A stretch of DNA of 64,000 bases from Membranipora membranacea (taxonomy: Eukaryota; Bryozoa; Gymnolaemata; Cheilostomatida; Membraniporidae), in contig OU612074.1 in assembly GCA_914767715.1 (NCBI GenBank), forward strand, positions 8,013,501-8,077,500. The letters are read 5' to 3'. Every line of letters starts with the position of its first letter. Position 1 is the first letter of the stretch. Positions 10,476 to 22,428 of this stretch are shown in pieces. The notes beneath the pieces are model-generated. The model was not told the DNA's origin, made no database searches, and saw only the letters and a program-made list of their open reading frames with translations. Position numbers and translations under genes: made by a program.

Positions 10476-12030
10476 CTCCGCCAGCGCCAGCTTTAACGAA
10501 GTCCACTTTCACACTAAAAAAAACATGCCAAACGGCAGCAGTAAAAATTAAATCTCTGTGGCAATCATTCCTAACACCGACCAGTTCAAGCCCCCAAGGA
10601 CCTTATTTAAAATCCAGAATATGGAGATCCTCGGATAACCTGGTGGCTAATTAAGCTGACTTTAAATTTTCAAAAATATACCAAGGGTGGGTATCATGGT
10701 TTTTTTTCGCTCGGGTCAAAAAATAGATTTGCTTCCAACCTACCTCAAAAGGAGGAGCAACTCCTGCTTGTCTCAAATCTGAAATCCGTTTGGTTTTGTG
10801 GGTCTCCGTTCTCCGTCAGCGCCAGCTTCAACGACGTCCACTTTCACACTAAAAAAACATGCCAAACGGCAGCAGTAAAAAATCAAATCTCCGTCGCAAT
10901 CATACCTGACTCCGACCAGTTCAAGCCCCCAAGGACCTTATTTAAAATCCAGAATATGGAGATCCTCGGATAACCTGGTGGCTAATTAAGCTGACTTTAA
11001 ATTTTCAAAAATATACCAAGGGTGGGTATCATGGTTTTTTTTCGCTCGGGTCAAAAAATAGATTTGCTTCCAACCTACCTCATAAGGAGGAGCAACTCCT
11101 GCTTGTCTCAAATCTGAAATCCGTTTGGCTCTGTGGGTCTCCGTTCTCCGTCAGCGCCAGCTTTAACGACGTCCACCTTCACACTAAAAAAACATGCCAA
11201 ACGGCAGCAGTAAAAAATTAAATCTTTGTCGCAAACATACCTAACTCCGACCAGTTCAAGCCCCCAAGAACCTTATTTAAAATCCAGAATATGGAGATCC
11301 TCGGATAACCTGGTGGCTAATTAAGCTGACTTTAAATTTTCAAAAATATACCAAGGGTGGGTATCATGGTTTTTTTTCGCTCGGGTCAAAAAATAGATTT
11401 GCTTCCAACCTACCTCATAATGAGGAGCAACTCCTGCTTGTCTCAAATCTGAAATGCGTTTGGCTCTGTGGGTCTCCGTTCTCCGTCAGCGCCAGCTTTA
11501 ACGACGTCCACTTTCACACTAAAAAAAACATGCCAAACGGCAGCAGTAAAAAATTAAATCTCTGTCGCAATCATACCTAACTCCGCCCAGTTCAAGCCCC
11601 CAAGGACCTTATTTAAAATCCAGAATATGGAGATCCTCGGAAAACCTGGTGGCTTATTAAGTTGACTTTAAATTTTCAAAATTATACCAAGGGTGGGTAT
11701 CATGGTTTTTTTTCGCTCGGGTCAAAAAATAGATTTGCTTCCAACCTACCTCATAAGGAGGAGCAACTCCTGCTTGTCTCAAATGTGAAATCCGTTTGGC
11801 TCTGTGGGTCTCCGTTCTCCATCAGCGCCAGCTTTAACGACGTCCACTTTCACACTAAAAAGAACATGCCAAACGGCAGCAGTAAAAAATTGAATTTCTC
11901 TCGCAATCATACCTAACTCCGACCAGTTCAAGCCCCCAAGGACCTTATTTAAAATCCAGAATATGGAGATCCTCGGATAACCTGGTGGCTAATTAAGCTG
12001 ACTTTAAATTTTCAAAAATATACCAAGGGT
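9036..12030 (+). repeat. Ten-monomer higher-order block, copy 1
   Basis: The tract matches about 12392-15385 with an offset of 3355-3356 bp (10 monomers plus small indels). Shared markers are the AAATATATTTGC unit, TCATTCCTAACACCG, CTCCGCCAGCGCC (10476), TACCTCAAAAGG, GTCCACCTTCAC with TTTGTCGCAAACATACC, AAATGCGTTTGG and CCGCCCAGTTC. It ends near 12030, where copy 1 has an extra GGGT. It overlaps copy 2 of the seven-monomer block, so the duplications are nested. Confidence 0.8.
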
Positions 12031-12391
12031 GGGTGGGTATCATGGTTTTTTTTCGCTCGGGTCAAAAAATAGATTTGCTTCCAACCTACCTCATAAGGAG
12101 GAGCAAATCCTGCTTGTCTCAAATCTGAAATCCGTTTGGCTCTGTGGGTCTCCGTTCTCCGTCAGCGCCAGCTTTGACGACGTCCACTTTCACACTAAAA
12201 AAACATGCCAAACGGCAGCAGTAAAAAAATTAAATCTCTGTCGCAATCATACCTAACTCCGACCAGTTCAAGCCCCCAAGGACCTTATTTAAAATCCAGA
12301 ATATGGAGATCCTCGGATAACCTGGTGGCTAATTAAGCTGACTTTAAATTTTAAAAAATATACCAAGGGTGGGTATCATGGTTTTTTTTCG

Positions 12392-15385
12392 CCGGGTCAA
12401 AAAATATATTTGCTTCCAACCTACCTCATAAGGAGGAGCAACTCCTGCTTGTCTCAAATCTGAAATCCGTTTGGCTCTGTGGGTCTCCGTTCTCCGTCAG
12501 CGCCAGCTTTAACGAAGTCCACTTTCACACTAAAAAAAACATGCCAAACGGCAGCAGTAAAAATTAAATCTCTGTGGCAATCATTCCTAACACCGACCAG
12601 TTCAAGCCCCCAAGGACCTTATTTAAAATCCAGAATATGGAGATCCTCGGATAACCTGGTGGCTAATTAAGCTGACTTTAAATTTTCAAAAATATACCAA
12701 GGGTGGGTATCATGGTTTTTTTTCGCTCGGGTCAAAAAATAGATTTGCTTCCAACCTACCCCATAAGGAGGAGCAACTCCTGCTTGTCTCAAATCTGAAA
12801 TCCGTTTGGTTTTGTGGGTCTCCGTTCTCCGTCAGCGCCAGCTTCAACGACGTCCACTTTCACACTAAAAAAACATGCCAAACGGCAGCAGTAAAAAATT
12901 AAATCTATCTCGCAATCATACCTAACTCCGACCAGTTCAAGCCCCCAAGGACCTTATTTAAAATCCAGAATATGGAGATCCTCGGATAACCTGGTGGCTA
13001 AATAAGCTGACTTTAAATTTTCAAAAATATACCAAGGGTGGGTATCATGGTTTTTTTTCGCTCGGGTCAAAAAATAGATTTGCTTCCAACCTACCTCATA
13101 ATGAGGAGCAACTCCTGCTTGTCTCAAATCTGAAATCTTTTTGGCTCTGTGGGTCTCCGTTCTCCGTCAGCGCCAGCTTTAACGACGTCCACTTTCACAC
13201 TAAAAAAACATGCCAAACGGCAGCAGTAAAAAAATAAATCTCTGTCGCAATCATACCTAACTCTGACCAGTTCAAGCCCCCAAGGACCTTATTTAAAATC
13301 CAGAATATGGAGATCCTCGGGTAACCTGGTGGCTAATTAAGCTGACTTTAAATTTTCAAAAATATACCAATGGTGGGTATCATGGTTTTTTTTCGCTCGG
13401 GTCAAAAAATAGATTTGCTTCCGACCTCCCTCATAAGGAGGAGCAACTCCTGCCTGTCTCAAATCTGAAATCCGTTTGGCTCTGTGGGTCTCCGTTCTCC
13501 GTCAGCGCCAGCTTTAACGACGTCCACTTTCACACTAAAAAAACATGCCAAATGGCAGCAGTAAAAAATTAAATCTCTGTTGCAATCATACCTAACTCCG
13601 ACCAGTTCAAGCCCCCAAGGACCTTATTTAAAATCCAGAATATGGAGACCCTCGGATAACCTGGTGGCTACTTAAGCTGACTTTAAACTTTCAAAAATAT
13701 ACCAAGGGTGGGTATCATGGTTTTTTTTCGCTCGGGTCAAAAAATAGATTTGCTTCCAACCTACCTCATAAGCAGGAGCAACTCCTTCTTGTCTCAAATC
13801 TGAAATCCGTTTGGCTCTGTGGGTCTCCGTTCTCCGCCAGCGCCAGCTTTAACGAAGTCCACTTTCACACTAAAAAAAACATGCCAAACGGCAGCAGTAA
13901 AAATTAAATCTCTGTGGCAATCATTCCTAACACCGACCAGTTCAAGCCCCCAAGGACCTTATTTAAAATCCAGAATATGGAGATCCTCGGATAACCTGGT
14001 GGCTAATTAAGCTGACTTTAAATTTTCAAAAATATACCAAGGGTGGGTATCATGGTTTTTTTTCGCTCGGGTCAAAAAATAGATTTGCTTCCAACCTACC
14101 TCAAAAGGAGGAGCAACTCCTGCTTGTCTCAAATCTGAAATCCGTTTGGTTTTGTGGGTCTCCGTTCTCCGTCAGCGCCAGCTTCAACGACGTCCACTTT
14201 CACACTAAAAAAACATGCCAAACGGCAGCAGTAAAAAATCAAATCTCCGTCGCAATCATACCTAACTCCGACCAGTTCAAGCCCCCAAGGACCTTATTTA
14301 AAATCCAGAATATGGAGATCCTCGGATAACCTGGTGGCTAATTAAGCTGACTTTAAATTTTCAAAAATATACCAAGGGTGGGTATCATGGTTTTTTTTCG
14401 CTCGGGTCAAAAAATAGATTTGCTTCCAACCTACCTCATAAGGAGGAGCAACTCCTGCTTGTCTCAAATCTGAAATCCGTTTGGCTCTGTGGGTCTCCGT
14501 TCTCTGTCAGCGCCAGCTTTAACGACGTCCACCTTCACACTAAAAAAACATGCCAAACGGCAGCAGTAAAAAATTAAATCTTTGTCGCAAACATACCTAA
14601 CTCCGACCAGTTCAAGCCCCCAAGAACCTTATTTAAAATCCAGAATATGGAGATCCTCGGATAACCTGGTGGCTAATTAAGCTGACTTTAAATTTTCAAA
14701 AATATACCAAGGTGGGTATCATGGTTTTTTTTCGCTCGGGTCAAAAAATAGATTTGCTTCCAACCTACCTCATAATGAGGAGCAACTCCTGCTTGTCTCA
14801 AATCTGAAATGCGTTTGGCTCTGTGGGTCTCCGTTCTCCGTCAGCGCCAGCTTTAACGACGTCCACTTTCACACTAAAAAAAACATGCCAAACGGCAGCA
14901 GTAAAAAATTAAATCTCTGTCGCAATCATACCTAACTCCGCCCAGTTCAAGCCCCCAAGGACCTTATTTAAAATCCAGAATATGGAGATCCTCGGAAAAC
15001 CTGGTGGCTTATTAAGTTGACTTTAAATTTTCAAAATTATACCAAGGGTGGGTATCATGGTTTTTTTTCGCTCGGGTCAAAAAATAGATTTGCTTCCAAC
15101 CTACCTCATAAGGAGGAGCAACTCCTGCTTGTCTCAAATGTGAAATCCGTTTGGCTCTGTGGGTCTCCGTTCTCCATCAGCGCCAGCTTTAACGACGTCC
15201 ACTTTCACACTAAAAAGAACATGCCAAACGGCAGCAGTAAAAAATTGAATTTCTCTCGCAATCATACCTAACTCCGACCAGTTCAAGCCCCCAAGGACCT
15301 TATTTAAAATCCAGAATATGGAGATCCTCGGATAACCTGGTGGCTAATTAAGCTGACTTTAAATTTTCAAAAATATACCAAGGGT
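12392..15385 (+). repeat. Ten-monomer higher-order block, copy 2
   Basis: This is the second copy of the 9036-12030 tract. It has a few differences from copy 1, for example CTACCCCATAAGG near 12757 and loss of one G in CCAAGGTGGG near 14710. Just before its start is a 2-bp loss in the TTCGCCGGGTC segment that is not in copy 1. Confidence 0.8.
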
Positions 15386-16800
15386 GGGTATCATGGTTTT
15401 TTTTCGCTCGGGTCAAAAAATAGATTTGCTTCCAACCTACCCCATAAGGAGGAGCAACTCCTGCTTGTCTCAAATCTGAAATGCGTTTGGCTCTGTGGGT
15501 CTCCGTTCTCCGTCAGCGCCAGCTTTAACGTCGTCCACTTTCACACTAAAAAAACATGCCAAACGGCAGCAGTAAAAAATTAAATCTCTGTCGCAATCAT
15601 ACCTTACTCCGACCAGTTCGAGCCTCCAAGGATCTTATTTAAAATCCAGAATATGGAGATCCTCGGATAACCGGGTGGCTAATTAAGCTGACTTTAAATT
15701 TTCAAAAATATAGCAAGGGTGGGTATCATGGTTTTTTTTCGCTCGGGTCAAAAAATAGATTTGCCTCCAACCTACCTCATAAGGAGGAGCAACTCCTGCT
15801 TGTCTCAAATCTGAAATCCGTTTGGCTCTGTGGGTCTCCGTTCTCCGTCAGCGCCAGCTTTAACGACGTCCACTTTCACACTAAAAAAACATGCCAAACG
15901 GCAGCAGTAAAAAATTAAATCTCTGTCGCAATCATACCTAACTCCGACCAGTTCAAGCCCCCAAGGACCTCATTAAAAATCCAGAATATGGAGATCCTCG
16001 GATAACCTAGTGGCTAATTAAGCTGACTTTAAATTTTCAAAAATATACCAAGGGTGGGTATCATGCTTTTTTTTCGCTCGGGTCAAAAAATGGACTTGCT
16101 TCCAACCTACCTCATGAGGAGGAGCAACTCCTGCTTGTCTCAAATCTGAAATCCGTTTGGCTCTGTGGGTCTCCGTTCTCCGTCAGCGCCAGCTTTAACG
16201 ACGTCCACTTTCACACTAAAAAAAACATGCCAAACGGCAGAAGTAAAAAATTAAATCTCTGTCGCAATCATACCTTACTCCGACCAGTTCGAGCCCCCCA
16301 GGACCTTAATTAAAATCCAGAATATGGAGATCCTCGGATAACCTGGTGGCTAAATAAGCTGACTTTAAATTTTCAAAAATATACCAAGGGTGGGTATCAT
16401 GGTTTTTTTTCGCTCGGGTCAAAAAATAGATTTGCTTCCAACCTACCTCATAAGGAGGAGCAACTCCTGCTTGTCTCAAATCTGAAATCCGTTTGGCTCT
16501 GTGGGTCTCCGTTCTCCGTCAGCGCCAGCTTTAACGACGTCCACTTTCACACTAAAAAAACATGCCAAACGGCAGCAGTAAAGAAATTAAATCTATGTCG
16601 CAGTCATACCTAACTCCGACCAGTTCAAGCCCCCAAGGACCTTATTTAAATTCCAGAATATGGAGATCCTCCGATAACCTGGTGGCTAATTAAGCTGACT
16701 TTAAATTTTCAGAAATATACCAAGGGTGGGTATCATGGTTTTTTTTCGCTCGGGTCAAAAAATAGATTTGCTTCCAACCTACCTCATAAGGAGGAGCAAC
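14520..16800 (+). repeat. Seven-monomer block of a second kind, copy 1
   Basis: The tract matches about 16868-19150 (offset about 2349 bp, 7 monomers). Markers are TTTGTCGCAAACATACC, AAAAAGAACATGCC with TTGAATTTCTCTCGC, GTCGTCCAC, GTTCGAGCCTCC, AACCGGGTGGC, TATAGCAAGGG, AATGGACTTGC, GGCAGAAGTAAAAAA, GTTCGAGCCCCCCAGG, GTAAAGAAATTAAATC, CTCCGATAACC and TTTTCAGAAATATACC in the same order in both copies. Confidence 0.8.
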
Positions 16801-16867
16801 TCCTGCTTGTCTCAAATCTGCAATCCGTTTGGCTCTGTGGGTCTCCGTTCTCCGTCAGCGCCAGCTT

Positions 16868-19150
16868 TAACGACGTCCACCTTCACACTAAAAAAACATG
16901 CCAAACGGCAGCAGTAAAAAATTAAATCTTTGTCGCAAACATACCTAACTCCGACCAGTTCAAGCCCCCAAGAACCTTATTTAAAATCCAGAATATGGAG
17001 ATCCTCGGATAACCTGGTGGCTAATTAAGCTGACTTTAAATTTTAAAAAATATACCAAGGGTGGGTATCATGGTTTTTTTTCGCTCGGGTCAAAAAATAG
17101 ATTTGCTTCCAATCTACCTCATAATGAGGAGCAACTCCTGCTTGTCTCAAATCTGAAATGCGTTTGGCTCTGTGGGTCTCCGTTCTCCGTCAGCGCCAGC
17201 TTTAACGACGTCCACTTTCACACTAAAAAAAACATGCCAAACGGCAGCAGTAAAAAATTAAATCTCTGTCGCAATCATACCTAACTCCGCCCAGTTCAAG
17301 CCCCCAAGGACCTTATTTAAAATCCAGAATATGGAGATCCTCGGAAAACCTGGTGGCTTATTAAGTTGACTTTAAATTTTCAAAATTATACCAAGGGTGG
17401 GTATCATGGTTTTTTTTCGCTCGGGTCAAAAAATAGATTTGCTTCCAACCTACCTCATAAGGAGGAGCAACTCCTGCTTGTCTCAAATGTGAAATCCGTT
17501 TGGCTCTGTGGGTCTCCGTTCTCCATCAGCGCCAGCTTTAACGACGTCCACTTTCACACTAAAAAGAACATGCCAAACGGCAGCAGTAAAAAATTGAATT
17601 TCTCTCGCAATCATACCTAACTCCGACCAGTTCAAGCCCCCAAGGACCTTATTTAAAATCCAGAATATGGAGATCCTCGGATAACCTGGTGGCTAATTAA
17701 GCTGACTTTAAATTTTCAAAAATATACCAAGGGTGGGTATCATGGTTTTTTTTCGCTCGGGTCAAAAAATAGATTTGCTTCCAACCTACCCGATAAGGAG
17801 GAGCAACTCCTGCTTGTCTCAAATCTGAAATCCGTTTGGCTCTGTGGGTCTCCGTTCTCCGTCAGCGCCAGCTTTAACGTCGTCCACTTTCACACTAAAA
17901 AAACATGCCAAACGGCAGCAGTAAAAAATTAAATCTCTGTCGCAATCATACCTTACTCCGACCAGTTCGAGCCTCCAAGGACCTTATTTAAAATCCAGAA
18001 TATGGAGATCCTCGGATAACCGGGTGGCTAATTAAGCTGACTTTAAATTTTCAAAAATATAGCAAGGGTGGGTATCATGGTTTTTTTTCGCTCGGGTCAA
18101 AAAATAGATTTGCCTCCAACCTACCTCATAAGGAGGAGCAACTCCTGCTTGTCTCAAATCTGAAATCCGTTTGGCTCTGTGGGTCTCCGTTCTCCGTCAG
18201 CGCCAGCTTTAACGACGTCCACTTTCACACTAAAAAAACATGCCAAACAGCAGCAGTAAAAAATTAAATCTCTGTCGCAATCATACCTAACTCCGACCAG
18301 TTCAAGCCCCCAAGGACCTCATTAAAAATCCAGAATATGGAGATCCTCGGATAACCTAGTGGCTAATTAAGCTGACTTTAAATTTTCAAAAATATACCAA
18401 GGGTGGGTATCATGCTTTTTTTTCGCTCGGGTCAAAAAATGGACTTGCTTCCAACCTACCTCATGAGGAGGAGCAACTCCTGCTTGTCTCAAATCTGAAA
18501 TCCGTTTGGCTCTGTGGGTCTCCGTTCTCCATCAGCGCCAGCTTTAACGACGTCCACTTTCACACTAAAAAAAACATGCTAAACGGCAGAAGTAAAAAAT
18601 TAAATCTCTGTCGCAATCATACCTTACTCCGACCAGTTCGAGCCCCCCAGGACCTTAATTAAAATCCAGAATATGGAGATCCTCGGATAACCTGGTGGCT
18701 AAATAAGCTGACTTTAAATTTTCAAAAATATACCAAGGGTGGGTATCATGCTTTTTTTTCGCTCGGGTCAAAAAATAGATTTGCTTCCAACCTACCTCAT
18801 AAGGAGGAGCAACTCCTGCTTGTCTCAAATCTGAAATCCGTTTGGCTCTGTGGGTCTCCGTTCTCCGTCAGCGCCAGCTTTAACGACGTCCACTTTCACA
18901 CTAAAAAAACATGCCAAACGGCAGCAGTAAAGAAATTAAATCTATGTCGCAGTCATACCTAACTCCGACCAGTTCAAGCCCCCAAGGACCTTATTTAAAT
19001 TCCAGAATATGGAGATCCTCCGATAACCTGGTGGCTAATTAAGCTGACTTTAAATTTTCAGAAATATACCAAGGGTGGGTATCATGGTTTTTTTTCGCTC
19101 GGGTCAAAAAATAGATTTGCTTCCAACCTACCTCATAAGGAGGAGCAACT
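16868..19150 (+). repeat. Seven-monomer block of a second kind, copy 2
   Basis: This is the second copy of 14520-16800. It differs in isolated bases only (for example AAACAGCAGCAG near 18246, CATGCTAAACGG near 18576, and ATCATGC in place of ATCATGG near 18747). It joins at about 19150 to a unit with CCAGCAGCGCC and GCTTTGACGACG. Confidence 0.8.
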
Positions 19151-20279
19151 CCTGCTTGTCTCAAATCTGAAATCCGTTTGGCTCTGTGGGTCTCCGTTCT
19201 CCAGCAGCGCCAGCTTTGACGACGTCCACTTTCACACTAAAAAAACATGCCAAACGGCAGCAGTAAAAAAATTAAATCTCTGTCGCAATCATACCTAACT
19301 CCGACCAGTTCAAGCCCCCAAGGACCTTATTTAAAATCCAGAATATGGAGATCCTCGGATAACCTGGTGGCTAATTAAGCTGACTTTAAATTTTCAAAAA
19401 TATACCAAGGGTGGGTATCATGGTTTTTTTTCGCTCGGGTCAAAAAATATATTTGCTTCCAACCTACCTCATAAGGAGGAGCAACTCCTGCTTGTCTCAA
19501 ATCTGAAATCCGTTTGGCTCTGTGGGTCTCCGTTCTCCGTCAGCGCCAGCTTTAACGAAGTCCACTTTCACACTAAAAAAAACATGCCAAACGGCAGCAG
19601 TAAAAATTAAATCTCTGTGGCAATCATTCCTAACACCGACCAGTTCAAGCCCCCAAGGACCTTATTTAAAATCCAGAATATGGAGATCCTCGGATAACCT
19701 GGTGGCTAATTAAGCTGACTTTAAATTTTCAAAAATATACCAAGGGTGGGTATCATGGTTTTTTTTCGCTCGGGTCAAAAAATAGATTTGCTTCCAACCT
19801 ACCTCATAAGGAGGAGCAACTCCTGCTTGTCTCAAATCTGAAATCCGTTTGGTTTTGTGGGTCTCCGTTCTCCGTCAGCGCCAGCTTCAACGACGTCCAC
19901 TTTCACACTAAAAAAACATGCCAAATGGCAGCAGTAAAAAATTAAATCTCTTTTGCAATCATACCTAACTCCGACCAGTTCAAGCCCCCAAGGACCTTAT
20001 TTAAAATCCAGCATATGGAGACCCATGGATAACCTGGTGGCTAATTAAGCTGACTTTAAACTTTCAAAAATATACCAAGGGTGGGTATCATGGTTTTTTT
20101 TCGCTCGGGTCAAAAAATAGATTTGCTTCCAACCTACCTCATAAGCAGGAGCAACTCCTTCTTGTCTCAAATCTGAAATCCGTTTGGCTCTGTGGGTCTC
20201 CGTTCTCCGCTAGCGCCAGCTTTAACGAAGTCCACTTTCACACTAAAAAAAACATGCCAAACGGCAGCAGTAAAAAATT

Positions 20280-21780
20280 AAATCTCTGTCGCAATCATAC
20301 CTAACTCCGACCAGTTCAAGCCCCCAAGGACCTTATTTAAAATCCAGAATATGGAGATCCTCGGAAAACCTGGTGGCTAATTAAGTTGACTTTAAATTTT
20401 CAAAATTATACCAAGGGTGGGTATCATGGTTTTTTTTCGCTCGGGTCAAAAAAGAGATTTGCTTCCAACCTACCTCATAAGGAGGAGCAACTCCTGCTTG
20501 TCTCAAATGTGAAATCCGTTTGGCTCTGTGGGTCTCCGTTCTCCATCAGCGCCAGCTTTAACGACGTCCACTTTCACACTAAAAAGAACATGCCAAACTG
20601 CAGCAGTAAAAAATTGAATTTCTCTCGCAATCATACCTAACTCCGACCAGTTCAAGCCCCCAAGGACCTTATTTAAAATCCAGAATATGGAGATCCTCGG
20701 ATAACCTGGTGGCTAATTAAGCTGACTTTAAATTTTAGAAAATATACCAAGGGTGGGTTTCATGGTTTTTTTCCGCTCGGGTCAAAAAATAGATTTGCTT
20801 CCAACCTACTTCATAAGGAGGAGCAACTCCTGCTTGTCTCAAATCTGAAATCCGTTTGGCTCTGTGGGTCTCCGTTCTCCGTCAGCGCCAGCTTTAACGT
20901 CGTCCACTTTCACACTAAAAAAACATGCCAAACGGCAGCAGTAAAAAATTAAATCTCTGTCGCAATCATACCTTCTTCCGACCAGTTCGAGCCTCCAAGG
21001 ACCTTATTTAAAATCCAGAATATGGAGATCCTCGGATAACCTGGTGGCTAATTAAGCTGACTTTAAATTTTCAAAAATATAGCAAGGGTGGGTATCATGT
21101 TTTTTTTTCGCTCGGGTCAAAAAATAGATTTGCCTCCAACCTACCTCATAAGGAGGAGCAACTCCTGCTTGTCTCAAATCTGAAATCCGTTTGGCTCTGT
21201 GGGTCTCCGTTCTCCGTCAGCGCCAGCTTTAACGACGTCCACTTTCACACTAAAAAAACATGCCAAACGGCAGCAGTAAAAAATTAAATCTCTGTCGCAA
21301 TCATACCTAACTCCGACCAGTTCAAGCCCCCAAGGACCTTATTAAAAATCCAGAATATGGAGATCCTCGGATAACCTAGTGGCTAATTAAGCTGACTTTA
21401 AATTTTCAAAAATATACCAAGGGTGGGTATCATGCTTTTTTTTCGCTCGGGTCAAAAAATGGACTTGCTTCCAACCTACCTCATGAGGAGGAGCAACTCC
21501 TGCTTGTCTCAAGTCTGAAATCCGTTTGGCTCTGTGGGTCTCCGTTCTCCATCAGCGCCAGCTTTAACGACGTCCACTTTCACACTAAAAAAAAGATGCC
21601 AAACGGCAGAAGTAAAAAATTAAATCTCTGTCGCAATCATACCTTACTCCGACCAGTTCGAGCCCCCCAGGACCTTAATTAAAATCCAGAATATGGAGAT
21701 CCTCGGATAACCTGGTGGCTAAATAAGCTGACTTTAAATTTTCAAAAATATACCAAGGGTGGGTATCATGGTTTTTTTTC
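20280..21780 (+). repeat. Partial third copy of the second seven-monomer block
   Basis: The ordered markers TTGAATTTCTCTCGC, GTCGTCCAC, GTTCGAGCCTCC, TATAGCAAGGG, AATGGACTTGC and GGCAGAAGTAAAAAA with GTTCGAGCCCCCCAGG recur here about 3020 bp after copy 2. Only the first four to five monomers are kept. Extra private changes (TTTCATGGTTTTTTTCC, CTTCTTCCGACC, AAAAAGATGCC) suggest an older or independently drifting copy. Confidence 0.7.
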
Positions 21781-22428
21781 GCTCGGGTCAAAAAATAGAT
21801 TTGCTTCCAACCTACCTCATAAGGAGGAGCAACTCCTGCTTGTCTCAAATCTGAAATCCGTTTGGCTCTGTGGGTCTCCGTTCTCCGTCAGCGCCAGCCT
21901 TAACGACGTCCTTTTTCACACTAAAAAAAACATGCCAAACGGCAGCAGTAAAAAATTAAATCTCTGTCGCAATCATACCTAACTCCGACCAGTTCAAGCC
22001 CCCAAGGACCTTATTTAAAATCCAGAATATGGAGATCCTCGGATAACCTGGTGGCTAATTAAGCTGACTTTAAATTTTCAAAAATATACCAAGGGTGGGT
22101 ATCATGGTTTTTTTTCGCTCGGGTCAAAAAATAGATTTGCTTCCAACCTACCTCATAAGGAGGAGCAACTCCTGCTTGTCTCAAATCTGAAATCCGTTTG
22201 GCTCTGTGGGTCTCCGTTCTCCTTCAGCGCCAGCTTTAACGACGTCCACTTTCACACTAAAAAAACATGCCAAACGGCAGCAGTAAAAAATTAAATCTCT
22301 GACGCAATCGTATCTAACTCCAACCAGTTCAAGCCCCAAGGACCTTATTTAAAATCCAGAATATGGAGACCCTAGGATAACCTGGTGGTTAAATAAGCTG
22401 ACTTTAAATTTTCAAAAATATACCAAGG